Positions 39,882 through 49,417 are shown, counted from the stretch's first letter. The stretch is DNA of 64,000 nucleotides from Marinobacterium mangrovicola (GCF_004339595.1 NZ_SMFU01000013.1:62001-126000), one strand, 5' to 3'. Program-made: numbers and translations. The notes: generated by a model from the sequence alone, not told the origin.

Positions 39882-40313
39882 TTAGATGTTCAGTTCTTTC
39901 GGCTGCTGTGCCTGATGCGGATGCGCAGCACCAGCGTACACTTTCAGCTTGGTGTACATGGCACGACCCAGCGGACCCTTCGGCAGCATGCCTTTAACGG
40001 CCAGCTCGATAGTACGCTCAGGGAAGGTATCAACCATCTTGTTGAAGTTGGCTTCCTTCAGACCACCCGGAAAACCGGAGTGACGGTAGTACATCTTGGC
40101 GTTACGCTTGTTACCGGTAACGTGTACCTTCTCAGCGTTAACAACAACGATGTAATCGCCGGTATCAACGTGCGGAGTGTATTCCGGCTTATGCTTGCCA
40201 CGCAGACGACGTGCGATTTCAGTCGCCAGACGACCCAGGGTTTTGCCCTCGGCGTCAACAACGTACCAGTCGCGTTTTACTTCGGCTGGCTTAGCGCTAA
40301 CAGTTGTGCTCAT
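39882..40313 (-). CDS. rplM: 50S ribosomal protein L13
   Basis: It has 143 aa with the L13 blocks [16 protein letters not shown] (~residues 15-30), [10 protein letters not shown] and [10 protein letters not shown]. First gene of the rplM-rpsI operon; in E. coli L13 represses its own operon through the leader. Confidence 0.99.
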   Translation of the reverse strand: MSTTVSAKPAEVKRDWYVVDAEGKTLGRLATEIARRLRGKHKPEYTPHVDTGDYIVVVNAEKVHVTGNKRNAKMYYRHSGFPGGLKEANFNKMVDTFPERTIELAVKGMLPKGPLGRAMYTKLKVYAGAAHPHQAQQPKELNI

Positions 40314-40384
40314 TGATCTATACCTTGAACCTTTAAGCCTCGAAACCGAATCAAGTTCGCTTTCCGACTTACCTTATAGTTATT

Positions 40385-40415
40385 GGTTGTCGCCCACGCC
40401 AGGCGCCTGCGACAA
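40385..40415 (-). promoter_or_regulatory. Leader hairpin of rplM-rpsI (candidate L13 operator)
   Basis: GTTGTCGC and GCGACAAC form an 8-bp stem in the transcribed leader, about 70 bases before the rplM start. Its position fits an autogenous L13 control site; binding is not shown by sequence. Confidence 0.4.
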
Positions 40416-40451
40416 CGTACACTATCCTCTACCCCTTGCAGAGGAGCGCGA

Positions 40452-40480
40452 ATTATAGACAAGTCATATTGCGAAATCCA
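40452..40480 (-). promoter_or_regulatory. rplM-rpsI promoter
   Basis: Perfect TATAAT (40452-40457, minus strand), with a weak TGGATT (40475-40480) 17 bases upstream. It predicts a leader of about 130 nt containing the hairpin at 40385-40415. Confidence 0.6.
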
Positions 40481-40505
40481 GCGCAAATATCACTGAATCC
40501 ACAGG

Positions 40506-41615
40506 TCATCCAGCGCGATGTTCACGCACCAGGTACTCATGTGATTGCATCTCCAGCAGACGGCTCTGGGTACGCTGAATCTCAAATTCCAGACGCCCTT
40601 CGGTGTAAATCTGCTCGATCGAAACCGCAGCTGAAATAATCAGCTTCACACCACTGTCGTAGAACTCATCGACCATATTAATAAAGCGGCGCGCAGCATC
40701 GTCATTGGAGCGCCCCAGCTGCGGCACATTGCTCAAGATCACTGCATGAAACATTTTCGCCAGTTCAATATAGTCATTCTGGGACCGCGGCCCTTCGCAG
40801 AGCGCTTTAAAATCAAACCAGACCACATCCTCACAGGCCCTGCGACTCGGAATACCACGACCGTTCACCTCGATCATCTCACCTTCTACGATCTGCTCAC
40901 AGTCTGACGCCAACCCACGGAAGCTTTTCTCCAAACTTTCGTCAGCACCGGCATCGAGCGGCCAGTGATACAGCTCCGCCTGCTCCAGAGTACGCAGACG
41001 ATAATCAACGCCGCCATCCACATTAACCACATCGGTATACTTGTTCAGCAGATCGATGGCCGGCAGGAAGCGCGCGCGCTGAAGTCCGTCTTTATAGAGG
41101 CCGTCCGGAACGATATTGGAAGTTGCCACAAGGGAAACTCCATTACCAAAGAGCTCTTCCATCAGACCACCGAGGATCATCGCATCGGTAATATCGGATA
41201 CGAAGAATTCATCAAAGCAGATAATGCGCGCTTCTTCGGAGTACTTTTTCGCGATCGCTACCAGCGGGTTCTTGGTGCCATCCAGCGCACGCAACTCCTG
41301 ATGCACTCGCTGCATGAAGCGGTGAAAGTGCGTACGCATCTTGCGTTCGAACGGCAGACTGTCATAGAAGGTGTCCATCAGATAGGTCTTACCTCGACCC
41401 ACCCCGCCCCAGAAATACAAACCCTGAACCGGTTCCACCTTGGCGCCGCGCAGTTTGCCACTCAGGCGCTGCATCAACCCGGGCTGAGGTGCATTCTCCG
41501 CCGCCACAAGATCGTCATACAGACGCTGCAGATGCCCCACCGCCATCTCCTGGGTCGGATCGTAGGCAAAATCATCCCGTTGCAGGTCCTGTTTATAACG
41601 CTCCAGTGGTGTCAT
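40506..41615 (-). CDS. zapE: Cell division ATPase ZapE (AFG1 family)
   Basis: Z-ring-associated AAA-type ATPase. It has 369 aa; Walker A GGVGRGKTYLMD (~residues 69-80), Walker B IICFDEFFVSDI (~131-142) and the sensor region SLVATSNIVPDGLYKDGLQR are intact. Its position beside rplM-rpsI is conserved in gammaproteobacteria. Confidence 0.95.
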   Translation of the reverse strand: MTPLERYKQDLQRDDFAYDPTQEMAVGHLQRLYDDLVAAENAPQPGLMQRLSGKLRGAKVEPVQGLYFWGGVGRGKTYLMDTFYDSLPFERKMRTHFHRFMQRVHQELRALDGTKNPLVAIAKKYSEEARIICFDEFFVSDITDAMILGGLMEELFGNGVSLVATSNIVPDGLYKDGLQRARFLPAIDLLNKYTDVVNVDGGVDYRLRTLEQAELYHWPLDAGADESLEKSFRGLASDCEQIVEGEMIEVNGRGIPSRRACEDVVWFDFKALCEGPRSQNDYIELAKMFHAVILSNVPQLGRSNDDAARRFINMVDEFYDSGVKLIISAAVSIEQIYTEGRLEFEIQRTQSRLLEMQSHEYLVREHRAG

Positions 41616-41706
41616 TTAGACGCTTTCTCCCGACATAGATTGCAGCAAACGCAGAAACGCGCAACTTTACTGCCACGCAACATTTTTATCAAACCAACAA
41701 CCCCGG

Positions 41707-42417
41707 TTAAAAACCGAACAGAGAAACCAGCAAAGGCAACAAAAACGAGGTCAACAGCCCCGCAATCCCCATGGCCAGACCACCAAAAGCCCCTGCTGCG
41801 GCACTGATACCGAACGCATAAGCCGTTCCGATACCGTGCGCCGACATCCCCAGCGCAAAACCCCGCGCCACATCATCCTCGATACGAAACAAACGAAACA
41901 CGAACGGCGCCAGCACACAGCCGAGAATTCCGGTCATCAGCACCAGGCCCGCAGCCATAGAAGGGTATCCACCGATTTTCTCGACTATCCCTATAGCAAT
42001 AGGAGAGGTCACCGACTTGGGCGCCAGGGTTAGAATTGTTTTATCACCCGCGCCCAACAGCCAGGCGATTCCACTGGCACTGATGATGGCGGTAATCACG
42101 CCGCAAAGAGAGGCCACGAGCACCGGCAACCAGATCTGCCGCAGCCGGTCGAAGTAATCGCATAGAGGAACCGCCAGCGCCACCGTAGCCGGCCCCAGCA
42201 GAAAATGAATAAACTGGGCACCTTCAAAATAGGTATCGTAGTCCGTCCCCGTCAGTGAAAGCAGCGCAACCAGGACCAGAATGGAAATCAACACCGGATG
42301 AAAAACGGACAAACCACCCAGACGCTTATGTAACCAGCGCGCAAAGATAAAGACCACCAGCGTCAAAACGATCCACAGCAGAGGCCGCGCAGCGAAATAA
42401 ACCCAGAACGGAGTCAC
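41707..42417 (-). CDS. lrgB: LrgB/YohK-family membrane protein
   Basis: Polytopic partner of the LrgA/CidA holin-like protein. GTG 42417 overlaps the lrgA stop as GTGA and has GGGGAGA next to it; this gives 236 aa, family length. Conserved TLAPKSVTSPIAIGI (~residues 131-145) and SAHGIGTAYAF are present. The pair may modulate murein hydrolase activity or export small metabolites such as pyruvate. Confidence 0.9.
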   Translation of the reverse strand: MTPFWVYFAARPLLWIVLTLVVFIFARWLHKRLGGLSVFHPVLISILVLVALLSLTGTDYDTYFEGAQFIHFLLGPATVALAVPLCDYFDRLRQIWLPVLVASLCGVITAIISASGIAWLLGAGDKTILTLAPKSVTSPIAIGIVEKIGGYPSMAAGLVLMTGILGCVLAPFVFRLFRIEDDVARGFALGMSAHGIGTAYAFGISAAAGAFGGLAMGIAGLLTSFLLPLLVSLFGF

Positions 42418-42773
42418 TCTCCCCTTCCCCTTTCGAAACGGCGCATCAACCGGACCAGCACCCAGCCAGTCACCCCCATGGTGATCGCCGTGCTGAACAC
42501 CAGAGTTACACCAAATACAAACCACTCCCGCACCATCAGATCCAAATGAACCATCAGCCCCACTCCGGCAGGGACAAACAAAAGGGCGAGATTTGATAAC
42601 AGGGTATCAGCCACCTGCCGCAGGTATTCCGAAACACCCCGCTTTGCCACCAGCAGGAACACCGCCATAAACAGCATACCCATCACGGGTCCGGGCACCG
42701 GCAGAGAGAGAGAAACCACGAACAGCTCACCCGCGAGCTGAAACCCCAGCAAGATTAAAAGTCCAACTAACAT
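42414..42773 (-). CDS. lrgA: LrgA/CidA-family holin-like membrane protein
   Basis: From ATG 42773 it has 119 aa and four hydrophobic segments; a TTG 14 codons earlier (42815) is an alternative. The family signature LPVPGPVMGMLFM lies at ~residues 24-36. Partner of lrgB with overlapping stop/start. Confidence 0.88.
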   Translation of the reverse strand: MLVGLLILLGFQLAGELFVVSLSLPVPGPVMGMLFMAVFLLVAKRGVSEYLRQVADTLLSNLALLFVPAGVGLMVHLDLMVREWFVFGVTLVFSTAITMGVTGWVLVRLMRRFERGRGE

Positions 42774-42845
42774 CCAATTTCCGGCCCCCAAGCCGCCGAC
42801 ATAATCTCGTTGCAAAGAATCTCTACCATTTTTCCCTTTATCCTC

Positions 42846-42874
42846 TTGGCATGCCAGAGGCAGCTCACTATAAT
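42846..42874 (+). promoter_or_regulatory. Promoter of the first tRNA-Pro gene
   Basis: TTGGCA (42846-42851), 17-base spacer, perfect TATAAT (42869-42874), about 80 bases before the tRNA. The -35 lies within a small palindrome (TGGCATGCCA). Confidence 0.7.
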
Positions 42875-42954
42875 GCGCCGCGTCGCTTGAGCAAGAGGCT
42901 TACCCGCCATCGCTTAGCGGCCGGAAGGACCTTACCGGGTACTTCCATTTGAGT

Positions 42955-43031
42955 CGGGGTGTAGCTCAGCCTGGTAGAGCACTGTCTTCGGGAGGCAGGG
43001 GTCGTAGGTTCAAATCCTGTCACCCCGACCA
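42955..43031 (+). tRNA. tRNA-Pro (anticodon CGG)
   Basis: 77 nt with encoded CCA. Acceptor CGGGGTG/CACCCCG, D-stem GCTC/GAGC, anticodon stem CTGTC/GGCAG with loop TTCGGGA (anticodon CGG), T-arm GTTCAAATC. Identical to the copy at 43219-43295. Confidence 0.97.
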
Positions 43032-43077
43032 ACACAGATTCGGCGGTTATCCACACCAATAAATCTGGCGCATGTTA

Positions 43078-43105
43078 TTGACAGGCAAAGAAAAAGCCTT
43101 ATAAT
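43078..43105 (+). promoter_or_regulatory. Promoter of the second tRNA-Pro gene
   Basis: Consensus TTGACA (43078-43083), 16-base spacer, consensus TATAAT (43100-43105). It would give a ~107-nt leader before the second tRNA, longer than usual. Confidence 0.75.
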
Positions 43106-43218
43106 TCGCGCTCACTTGAACAGCGGATCGGTTTCCCAGACCATCAGTAAAACGCTGAACAGGTTGCACAAGCAGTACCAGAGTCATTTCGCATTTCAAC
43201 TGCGAAATTACAGCAAGT

Positions 43219-43295
43219 CGGGGTGTAGCTCAGCCTGGTAGAGCACTGTCTTCGGGAGGCAGGGGTCGTAGGTTCAAATCCTGTCACCCCGACCA
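43219..43295 (+). tRNA. tRNA-Pro (anticodon CGG), second copy
   Basis: All 77 bases equal those of the first copy, including the loop TTCGGGA and CCA end. It has its own upstream promoter. Confidence 0.97.
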
Positions 43296-43607
43296 TTTCT
43301 TCGCTTGATCCGCTTCTAATCGTTTTACTCTCTTAACACACGATCACTCAATACGCGACCAGATCCTAGAACCCCGCTTATCGATTCTGACATCCCTGTC
43401 GAGCAATACCACTCTTCCCATTTTGATCCCTTACCGCTTCTTGCCATATCGGCAGCACGAGAGCTTAGTTTCACTTAGCCTTCCCCAGCACTGCGGATAT
43501 CAGATAAAAGCCAGCAGGAAACCAGCACCTGCAATTCAGCGCTCTATAACTGCATTACGCCCGCCCGGCACGCCCAATCAATACCCGCGCCCAGCAGATG
43601 AGCACAA
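43296..43607. other. Intergenic region without recognised features
   Basis: About 310 bases between the second tRNA-Pro and the aceF terminator. I see no supported reading frame, RNA or repeat in it. Confidence 0.6.
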
Positions 43608-43633
43608 AAAAAAGCTCCCGAAGGAGCTTTTTT
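43608..43633. terminator. aceF terminator (bidirectional)
   Basis: AAAAAAGCTCC (43608-43618), loop CGAA, GGAGCTTTTTT (43623-43633): a classical stem with T-runs on both strands, just past the aceF stop codon. Confidence 0.92.
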
Positions 43634-43651
43634 ATCGATCTAGCGATCAGA

Positions 43652-45613
43652 TCAGAGCAGCAGGCGACGGATATCGCTCAGCAGCCCGTTCAGATCAGTC
43701 AGGAAGCGACCCGCGTCACCACCATTAATTGCACGGTGATCGTAGGACAGGCACAGCGGCAGCATCTGACGCGGCTCAAACTCCTTGCCGTTCCAGCGCG
43801 GTTTGATATCCGCACGGGAAACACCCAGGATAGCCACTTCAGGCGCGTTCACGATCGGCGTAAAGCCGTTACCACCGATGCCACCGAGGCTCGAGATCGT
43901 GAAGCAGGCACCCTGCATCTCGTTCGGCTTCAGCTTGCGATCCTTGGCCTTGCCAGCCAACTCCAGCGCTTCTTTGGACAGCTCGTAGATGCTCTTTTTG
44001 TCAGCATCCTTGATCACCGGCACCATCAAGCCGTTCGGCGTATCAACCGCGATACCGATGTTCACATATTTCTTGTAGACGATATGTTCGCCATCGGAGT
44101 GCAGCGATGCATTGAACTTCTGATGACGGGTCAGCGCAATCGCAGCAGCCTTGATCAGGAACGGCAGCGGGGTCAGCTTAACGCCAGACTTGGCCGCTTC
44201 ATCCTTCATCGACTTACGGAAAGCTTCCAGCTCGGTGATATCCGCATCGTCGAACTGAGTCACGTGCGGAATGTTCAACCAGCAGCGCGACATGTTGTCG
44301 CGAGTGATCTTGTCCACCTTGCTCAGCTTGACCATCTCGGTCTCACCGAACTTGCTGAAGTCCACCGCCGGGATCGGCGGAATGCCGGAACCACCGGTGA
44401 CAGCCGCGGCTGCACCACCACCCTGCTCAACCTGCTTCATCACGGATTTCACGTAGGCCTGAACGTCTTCTTTGACGATACGACCTTTACGGGCAGAACC
44501 TTTAACCTTGGTCAGATCGACACCGAACTCACGCGCAATCGCACGTACCGCGGGACCCGCATGAACAGACTTGTTCTTCTGGTCCATAGCCGCGATGTCC
44601 GCACCGGAAGCCGGAGCCACCGCTGCTTTCTGCGGGGCAGCCGCAGCAGGCGCTGCAGACTTAGGTGCTTCCTGGGCCGGCGCAGCAGCGGGGGCCGGAG
44701 CCGCACCACCAGAGACTTCAAGCTCAAGCAGCAGATCGCCTTCGTTGACCTTGTCGCCTTCGCTGATCTTCATGGACTTGATGACACCCGCTTTCGGCGC
44801 CGGCACTTCCATGGAGGCTTTGTCGGTTTCCAGCGTGATCAGGCTGTCGCCCTCTTCTACGCTATCGCCATCCTTAACCAGAACTTCGATTACGTCGACA
44901 TCGCTGGCACCGCTCAGGTCCGGAATCAATACCTGTTCAACACCACCGCTCGCGGCAGAGGCCGCAGCCGGTGCCGGAGCAGCCGCTTCAGCAGGAGCCG
45001 CTTCCGCCGCCGGAGCAGCTGCCGGAGCAGCGCCGCCATCGGAAACTTCGAGCTCAAGCAGCAGATCACCTTCGTTGACCTTGGCGCCTTCGCTGATCTT
45101 CATGGACTTAACCACACCCGACATCGGCGCAGGCACTTCCATGGAGGCCTTGTCGGTCTCCAGCGTGATCAGGCTATCGCCCTCTTCGACGCTATCACCG
45201 TCTTTTACCAGGACTTCGATAACATCAACGTCGCTGGCTCCGCTCAGATCCGGAATCAACACTGACTCGATACGACTACCACCGCTTGCAGCAGGCGCAG
45301 CAGCGGGTGCAGGCGCAGCCTCTTCAGCAGGCTTCTCTTCTGCAGGCGCCTCGGCGGCCGGCGCTTCAGCAGCACCCTCCGCTTCCACTTCGACAATCAC
45401 GTCGCCTTCGCTGCAGGTACCGCCTTCGCTGACGAGAACCTTTTTGATAACGCCGCCAACGGTCGCCGGCACTTCCATGGAAGCTTTGTCGGTCTCCAGG
45501 GTGATCAGGCTATCGCCCTCAGCGATGGTATCACCCTCTTTCACCAGGACTTCGATGATATCAACGTCATCGTAACCACCGATATCCGGCACTGTAATGT
45601 TTGTTGTGCTCAC
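43652..45613 (-). CDS. aceF: Pyruvate dehydrogenase E2, dihydrolipoyl acetyltransferase
   Basis: Core of the pyruvate dehydrogenase complex. It has 653 aa: three lipoyl domains (~residues 3-75, 118-190 and 225-297), each with the lipoylated Lys in ETDKASMEVPA, joined by Ala/Pro/Glu linkers; a peripheral subunit-binding domain (~345-380, AVRAIAREFGVDLTKVKGSA); and the catalytic domain ending SYDHRAINGGDAGRF. The HxxxNG active-site variant is also seen in Azotobacter/Pseudomonas E2. Lipoyl domains 2 and 3 are almost identical. It lies 42 bases after aceE. Confidence 0.97.
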   Translation of the reverse strand: MSTTNITVPDIGGYDDVDIIEVLVKEGDTIAEGDSLITLETDKASMEVPATVGGVIKKVLVSEGGTCSEGDVIVEVEAEGAAEAPAAEAPAEEKPAEEAAPAPAAAPAASGGSRIESVLIPDLSGASDVDVIEVLVKDGDSVEEGDSLITLETDKASMEVPAPMSGVVKSMKISEGAKVNEGDLLLELEVSDGGAAPAAAPAAEAAPAEAAAPAPAAASAASGGVEQVLIPDLSGASDVDVIEVLVKDGDSVEEGDSLITLETDKASMEVPAPKAGVIKSMKISEGDKVNEGDLLLELEVSGGAAPAPAAAPAQEAPKSAAPAAAAPQKAAVAPASGADIAAMDQKNKSVHAGPAVRAIAREFGVDLTKVKGSARKGRIVKEDVQAYVKSVMKQVEQGGGAAAAVTGGSGIPPIPAVDFSKFGETEMVKLSKVDKITRDNMSRCWLNIPHVTQFDDADITELEAFRKSMKDEAAKSGVKLTPLPFLIKAAAIALTRHQKFNASLHSDGEHIVYKKYVNIGIAVDTPNGLMVPVIKDADKKSIYELSKEALELAGKAKDRKLKPNEMQGACFTISSLGGIGGNGFTPIVNAPEVAILGVSRADIKPRWNGKEFEPRQMLPLCLSYDHRAINGGDAGRFLTDLNGLLSDIRRLLL

Positions 45614-45655
45614 AATACTGTCCTCTCGTTAACCTTCAGATGTTCAGTTGCCGGT

Positions 45656-48316
45656 TTACACGGTCCAGGGGGCCGGTTTTTCCGGGTTGATATTGAACTT
45701 CTGCATAGCCTTGGCTACGTCGGCAGGCTTGAGCTTGCCCTCTTCCTGCAGCGCCTTCAGTGCAGCGATGCAGACGTAGTAGCGGTTAACTTCGAAGAAT
45801 TCACGCAGCTTGCTGCGGGTATCGGAACGGCCGAAACCATCTGTACCAAGCACCTTGTAACGACGCGGAATGTACTCACGCAGCTGGTCGGCGTACATGC
45901 GCATATAGTCGGTAGATGCAACCACCGGACCTTCATGCCCTTCCAGGACCTGCTGAACGTAAGGTACACGCTGCTCGTCTTCCGGATGCAGCAGATTCCA
46001 GCGCTCAACTTCCTGGGCTTCGCGGCGCAGTTCGTTGATGGAGGTTGTGCTCCAGATATCCGCTTCAATGCCGAACTCTTCACGCAGCAGGGTCGCCGCT
46101 TCACGAACCTCGCGCAGAATAGAACCGCAACCGAACAGCTGGACGCGCAGGTCGGCCTTGCCACCTTCCTCGAGCAGGTACATACCCTTGACGATACCTT
46201 CCTCTGCGCCCTGCGGCATGGCCGGGTGCTGGTAGTTCTCGTTCAGAGTAGTGATGTAGTAGAACCGGTTTTCCTGGTTCTGATACATGCGCTTCAGACC
46301 GTCCTGAACAATAACAGCCAGCTCGTAACCATAGGTCGGGTCGTAGCTGACGCAGTTCGGGACCATCTGCGCCATCAGATGGCTGTGACCATCCTGGTGC
46401 TGCAGACCTTCACCGTTCAGCGTGGTACGACCGGAGGTGGCGCCGATCAGGAAGCCACGGGCCTGCATATCGCCAGCAGCCCAAACCAGGTCCATCACAC
46501 GCTGGAAGCCGAACATCGAGTAGAAGATGTAGAACGGCACCATGGTGCAGTTGTTGTTGGCGTAGGAGGTCGCCGCCGCGATCCAGGCAGACATGGAACC
46601 GGCTTCGTTGATGCCCTCTTCCAGGATCTGACCGGTCTTGGACTCCTTGTAGAACATGATCTGGTCGGAGTCGTGCGGTACGTAACGCTGTCCCTGGGAT
46701 GAGTAGATACCCAGCTGACGGAACATACCTTCCATACCGAAGGTACGCGCTTCGTCAGGTACGATCGGCACCAGACGGTTACCCATCTTCTTGTCTTTCG
46801 CCAGAGTGCTGAGAACACGGTTCAGTGCCATCTGGGTAGACAGGGTGCGCTCGCCGGATTCTTTCAGCTGACCGGAGAAGGCCTCCAGCTCAGGCGTTTC
46901 CAGCTTTTCAAACTCGGTACGGCGCGCCGGGTAGAAACCGCCCAGCTTGCTGCGACGATCCAGCATGTACTTCATCTCCGCGGAATCCGGAGACGGACGG
47001 TAGTACGGAACTTCTTTCAGCTGATCATCAGACAGCGGGATGTTGAAACGATCGCGGAACGACTTGAGGTCGTCCATCGCCACTTTCTTCAGAGAGTGGG
47101 TATCGTTCTTCGCCTGACCGGACTGACCAGTACCGTAACCTTTTACGGTCTGCGCCAGAATGACGGTCGGCTGCCCCTTGTGGTTCATCGCTGCATGGTA
47201 AGCCGCGTAAACCTTGTAAGGATCGTGACCACCGCGGTTAAGGTTCATGATCTCTTCGTCGGACATATCCTTGACCATCTCGGCCAGTTCCGGATATTTG
47301 CCGAAGAAGTGTTCACGCGTGTAAGCACCGCCGTTGGCCTTGTAGTTCTGCAGCTCGCCGTCACAGACTTCGTCCATGCGCTTCTTCAGCAGACCCTTGG
47401 TGTCTTTCTCGAACAGCGGATCCCAGTGGCGACCCCAGAGACACTTGATGACGTTCCAGCCGGCGCCGCGGAAGATGCCTTCGAGCTCCTGCACGATCTT
47501 GCCGTTACCACGAACCGGGCCGTCCAGACGCTGCAGGTTACAGTTGATCACGAAGACCAGGTTTTCCAGTCCTTCACGACCCGCCAGAGAGATGGCACCC
47601 AGAGATTCCGGCTCATCACACTCGCCGTCACCCAGGAAAGCCCAGACCTTACGGTCGCCGCGCTTGACCAGGTCACGCGCAGACAGGTAACGCATCATGT
47701 GCGCCTGGTAGATCGCCTGAATCGGCCCCAGCCCCATGGATACGGTCGGGAACTGCCAGAAGTTCGGCATCAGCCAGGGGTGCGGGTAAGAGGACAGACC
47801 GTTACCGTCTACTTCGCGACGGAAGTTATCCAGCTGCTCTTCAGTGAGGCGACCTTCCAGGTATGCACGGGCATAGATACCCGGAGAGATGTGACCCTGG
47901 AAGAAAACCATATCGGCATCACGATCGCCTTCGGCGCCGTGGAAGAAGTAGTTAAAGCCGATATCGTAGAGTGTGGCGGAAGAGGAGAAGCTGGAGATGT
48001 GACCACCCAGTCCCTCGTCGTTATCGTTGGCACGCATGACCATCGCCATGGCGTTCCAGCGGATGAATGAGCGGATGCGACGCTCCATGAACAGATCACC
48101 GGGCATACGTACTTCGTCGCTCGGCGAGATGGTGTTCACGTAGGGCGTGCTAAGAGTGCCTGCACTACCGATGCCGATTTCTGCGGCACGGCTGCCCAGC
48201 TTGGACAGCAGGTAACGCGCACGCTCGTTACTATCGTTTTTGGCGACAGACTCAAGCGCTTCCATCCATTCGTGAGTTTCGATTGGATCGATATCTTCAA
48301 TCATCTCATCATGCAC
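45656..48316 (-). CDS. aceE: Pyruvate dehydrogenase E1 component (homodimeric)
   Basis: Thiamine-diphosphate enzyme decarboxylating pyruvate and acetylating E2 lipoyl groups. GTG 48316 with GGAG eight bases upstream gives 886 aa, close to E. coli AceE; ATG 48304 is an alternative. The product begins VHDEMIEDIDPIETHEWMEA. The ThDP motif GDGECDEPESLGAISLAG (~residues 230-247) ends at N-C-N as in the family. Same strand and order as pdhR-aceEF elsewhere. Confidence 0.96.
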   Translation of the reverse strand: MHDEMIEDIDPIETHEWMEALESVAKNDSNERARYLLSKLGSRAAEIGIGSAGTLSTPYVNTISPSDEVRMPGDLFMERRIRSFIRWNAMAMVMRANDNDEGLGGHISSFSSSATLYDIGFNYFFHGAEGDRDADMVFFQGHISPGIYARAYLEGRLTEEQLDNFRREVDGNGLSSYPHPWLMPNFWQFPTVSMGLGPIQAIYQAHMMRYLSARDLVKRGDRKVWAFLGDGECDEPESLGAISLAGREGLENLVFVINCNLQRLDGPVRGNGKIVQELEGIFRGAGWNVIKCLWGRHWDPLFEKDTKGLLKKRMDEVCDGELQNYKANGGAYTREHFFGKYPELAEMVKDMSDEEIMNLNRGGHDPYKVYAAYHAAMNHKGQPTVILAQTVKGYGTGQSGQAKNDTHSLKKVAMDDLKSFRDRFNIPLSDDQLKEVPYYRPSPDSAEMKYMLDRRSKLGGFYPARRTEFEKLETPELEAFSGQLKESGERTLSTQMALNRVLSTLAKDKKMGNRLVPIVPDEARTFGMEGMFRQLGIYSSQGQRYVPHDSDQIMFYKESKTGQILEEGINEAGSMSAWIAAATSYANNNCTMVPFYIFYSMFGFQRVMDLVWAAGDMQARGFLIGATSGRTTLNGEGLQHQDGHSHLMAQMVPNCVSYDPTYGYELAVIVQDGLKRMYQNQENRFYYITTLNENYQHPAMPQGAEEGIVKGMYLLEEGGKADLRVQLFGCGSILREVREAATLLREEFGIEADIWSTTSINELRREAQEVERWNLLHPEDEQRVPYVQQVLEGHEGPVVASTDYMRMYADQLREYIPRRYKVLGTDGFGRSDTRSKLREFFEVNRYYVCIAALKALQEEGKLKPADVAKAMQKFNINPEKPAPWTV

Positions 48317-48478
48317 TGTGCTTTCTCCGATTCCATAAGCCGTCAGTTTGCAGAGAAAAGCGCCCGATACGCAGATCATGCGTTTCGAGCGCTTTCCAAT
48401 CGCACCTCTGAGTATGTAATTTTCTTATACTTGCGCCCTGAATGCTGCATCGCACAAGGGTTTCGGGTGCTTTGATTG

Positions 48479-48497
48479 TGTGTAAATATACTACACA
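48479..48497. promoter_or_regulatory. Inverted repeat upstream of aceE
   Basis: TGTGTA-N7-TACACA in the 281-base pdhR-aceE gap, overlapping a possible -10 (TATATT, minus strand). It is not a PdhR consensus (ATTGGT-N3-ACCAAT). Candidate operator for another regulator; no other feature seen in this gap. Confidence 0.35.
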
Positions 48498-48597
48498 GAG
48501 TATTTCAATCAGTCTACAAAACCGCATAAAACGCAAAACTGATTAGATTTTAACCAGGAATGCATGTAATTTTTGTACATAACTCTTACAAGAGACG

Positions 48598-49359
48598 CTA
48601 CGGCGCGTGATTGAAGCGCCGCAACGCCCGCTGAACACGGGACTCTTCCCGCCCCTGTTCCAGCAACGCTTCTTCAACATAGACCAAATGATCGTGCGCC
48701 GCATTACGAGCCACCTCAGGTTCACCAGCACAGATCGCATCCATCAGCACACGATGCTGCTCATGAATTTTCTGCCGTACATCCGCCTTCGGATAGATGT
48801 TGCTGAGGTTATCCCCAATATGCTGATGCAGAAGGTTAAACAGCGCCCTCATCATATGTAGCAGCACCACATTATGCGCAGCGCCGGCAATCGCCAGATG
48901 AAACTCCACATCGGCCGCCACCTCTTTATCGAACTCTTTGCGATCGTGGTAATGCTGCAGATCATCCAGGCGCGCCTGTAATAACTCCCGATCCGCCGGC
49001 GTCGACCTGAGCGCTGCGTAATAGGCCGATACGCCCTCAAGCGCGTGACGGAACTCCAGCAGGTCATACTGGGATTCCGGATGGCTGCGGAATAGATCAA
49101 GCAGCGGATCAACAAGACTGTTGCCAATATTGTCAGCGACATAAGTACCACCGCCCTGGCGACTCACCAGCAACCCCTTGGCCGCGAGCTTCTGCAACGC
49201 CTCCCGAAGTGACGGCCTGGATACTTCAAACTCCGTCGCCAACTCTCTTTCCGATGGTAGCCGCTGGCCCGGCCTCAGAGCGCCTTCCATGATCATCTCT
49301 TCGATGCGTTGCATGATGATGTCAGAGAGTTTCGGCTGTTTCACACTGCGATAGTTCAT
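48598..49359 (-). CDS. pdhR: GntR/FadR-family regulator PdhR
   Basis: Pyruvate-responsive repressor. ATG 49359 gives 253 aa. The winged helix-turn-helix (LPSERELATEFEVSRPSLREALQ; ~residues 34-56) is followed by a helical FCD ligand domain with metal-ligand histidines (EFHLAIAGAAHNVVLLHMM). It is co-directional with and upstream of aceEF, which favours PdhR over the related LldR; the divergent lactate dehydrogenase shares its operator. Both names describe close relatives. Confidence 0.88.
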   Translation of the reverse strand: MNYRSVKQPKLSDIIMQRIEEMIMEGALRPGQRLPSERELATEFEVSRPSLREALQKLAAKGLLVSRQGGGTYVADNIGNSLVDPLLDLFRSHPESQYDLLEFRHALEGVSAYYAALRSTPADRELLQARLDDLQHYHDRKEFDKEVAADVEFHLAIAGAAHNVVLLHMMRALFNLLHQHIGDNLSNIYPKADVRQKIHEQHRVLMDAICAGEPEVARNAAHDHLVYVEEALLEQGREESRVQRALRRFNHAP

Positions 49360-49417
49360 TCCATATCCACCCACAAAACACAGTTGCCAGCATACCGCCG
49401 ACCAATTCGCGCTGGAA

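Noticed and set aside
42868-43059. Short frame covering the first tRNA-Pro gene
   Set aside because: Overlaps a well-folded tRNA with its promoter; no ribosome-binding site.
44571-45575. Long open frame opposite aceF
   Set aside because: Low-complexity Ala/Ser-rich mirror of the repetitive lipoyl and Ala/Pro linker coding sequence; no independent signals.
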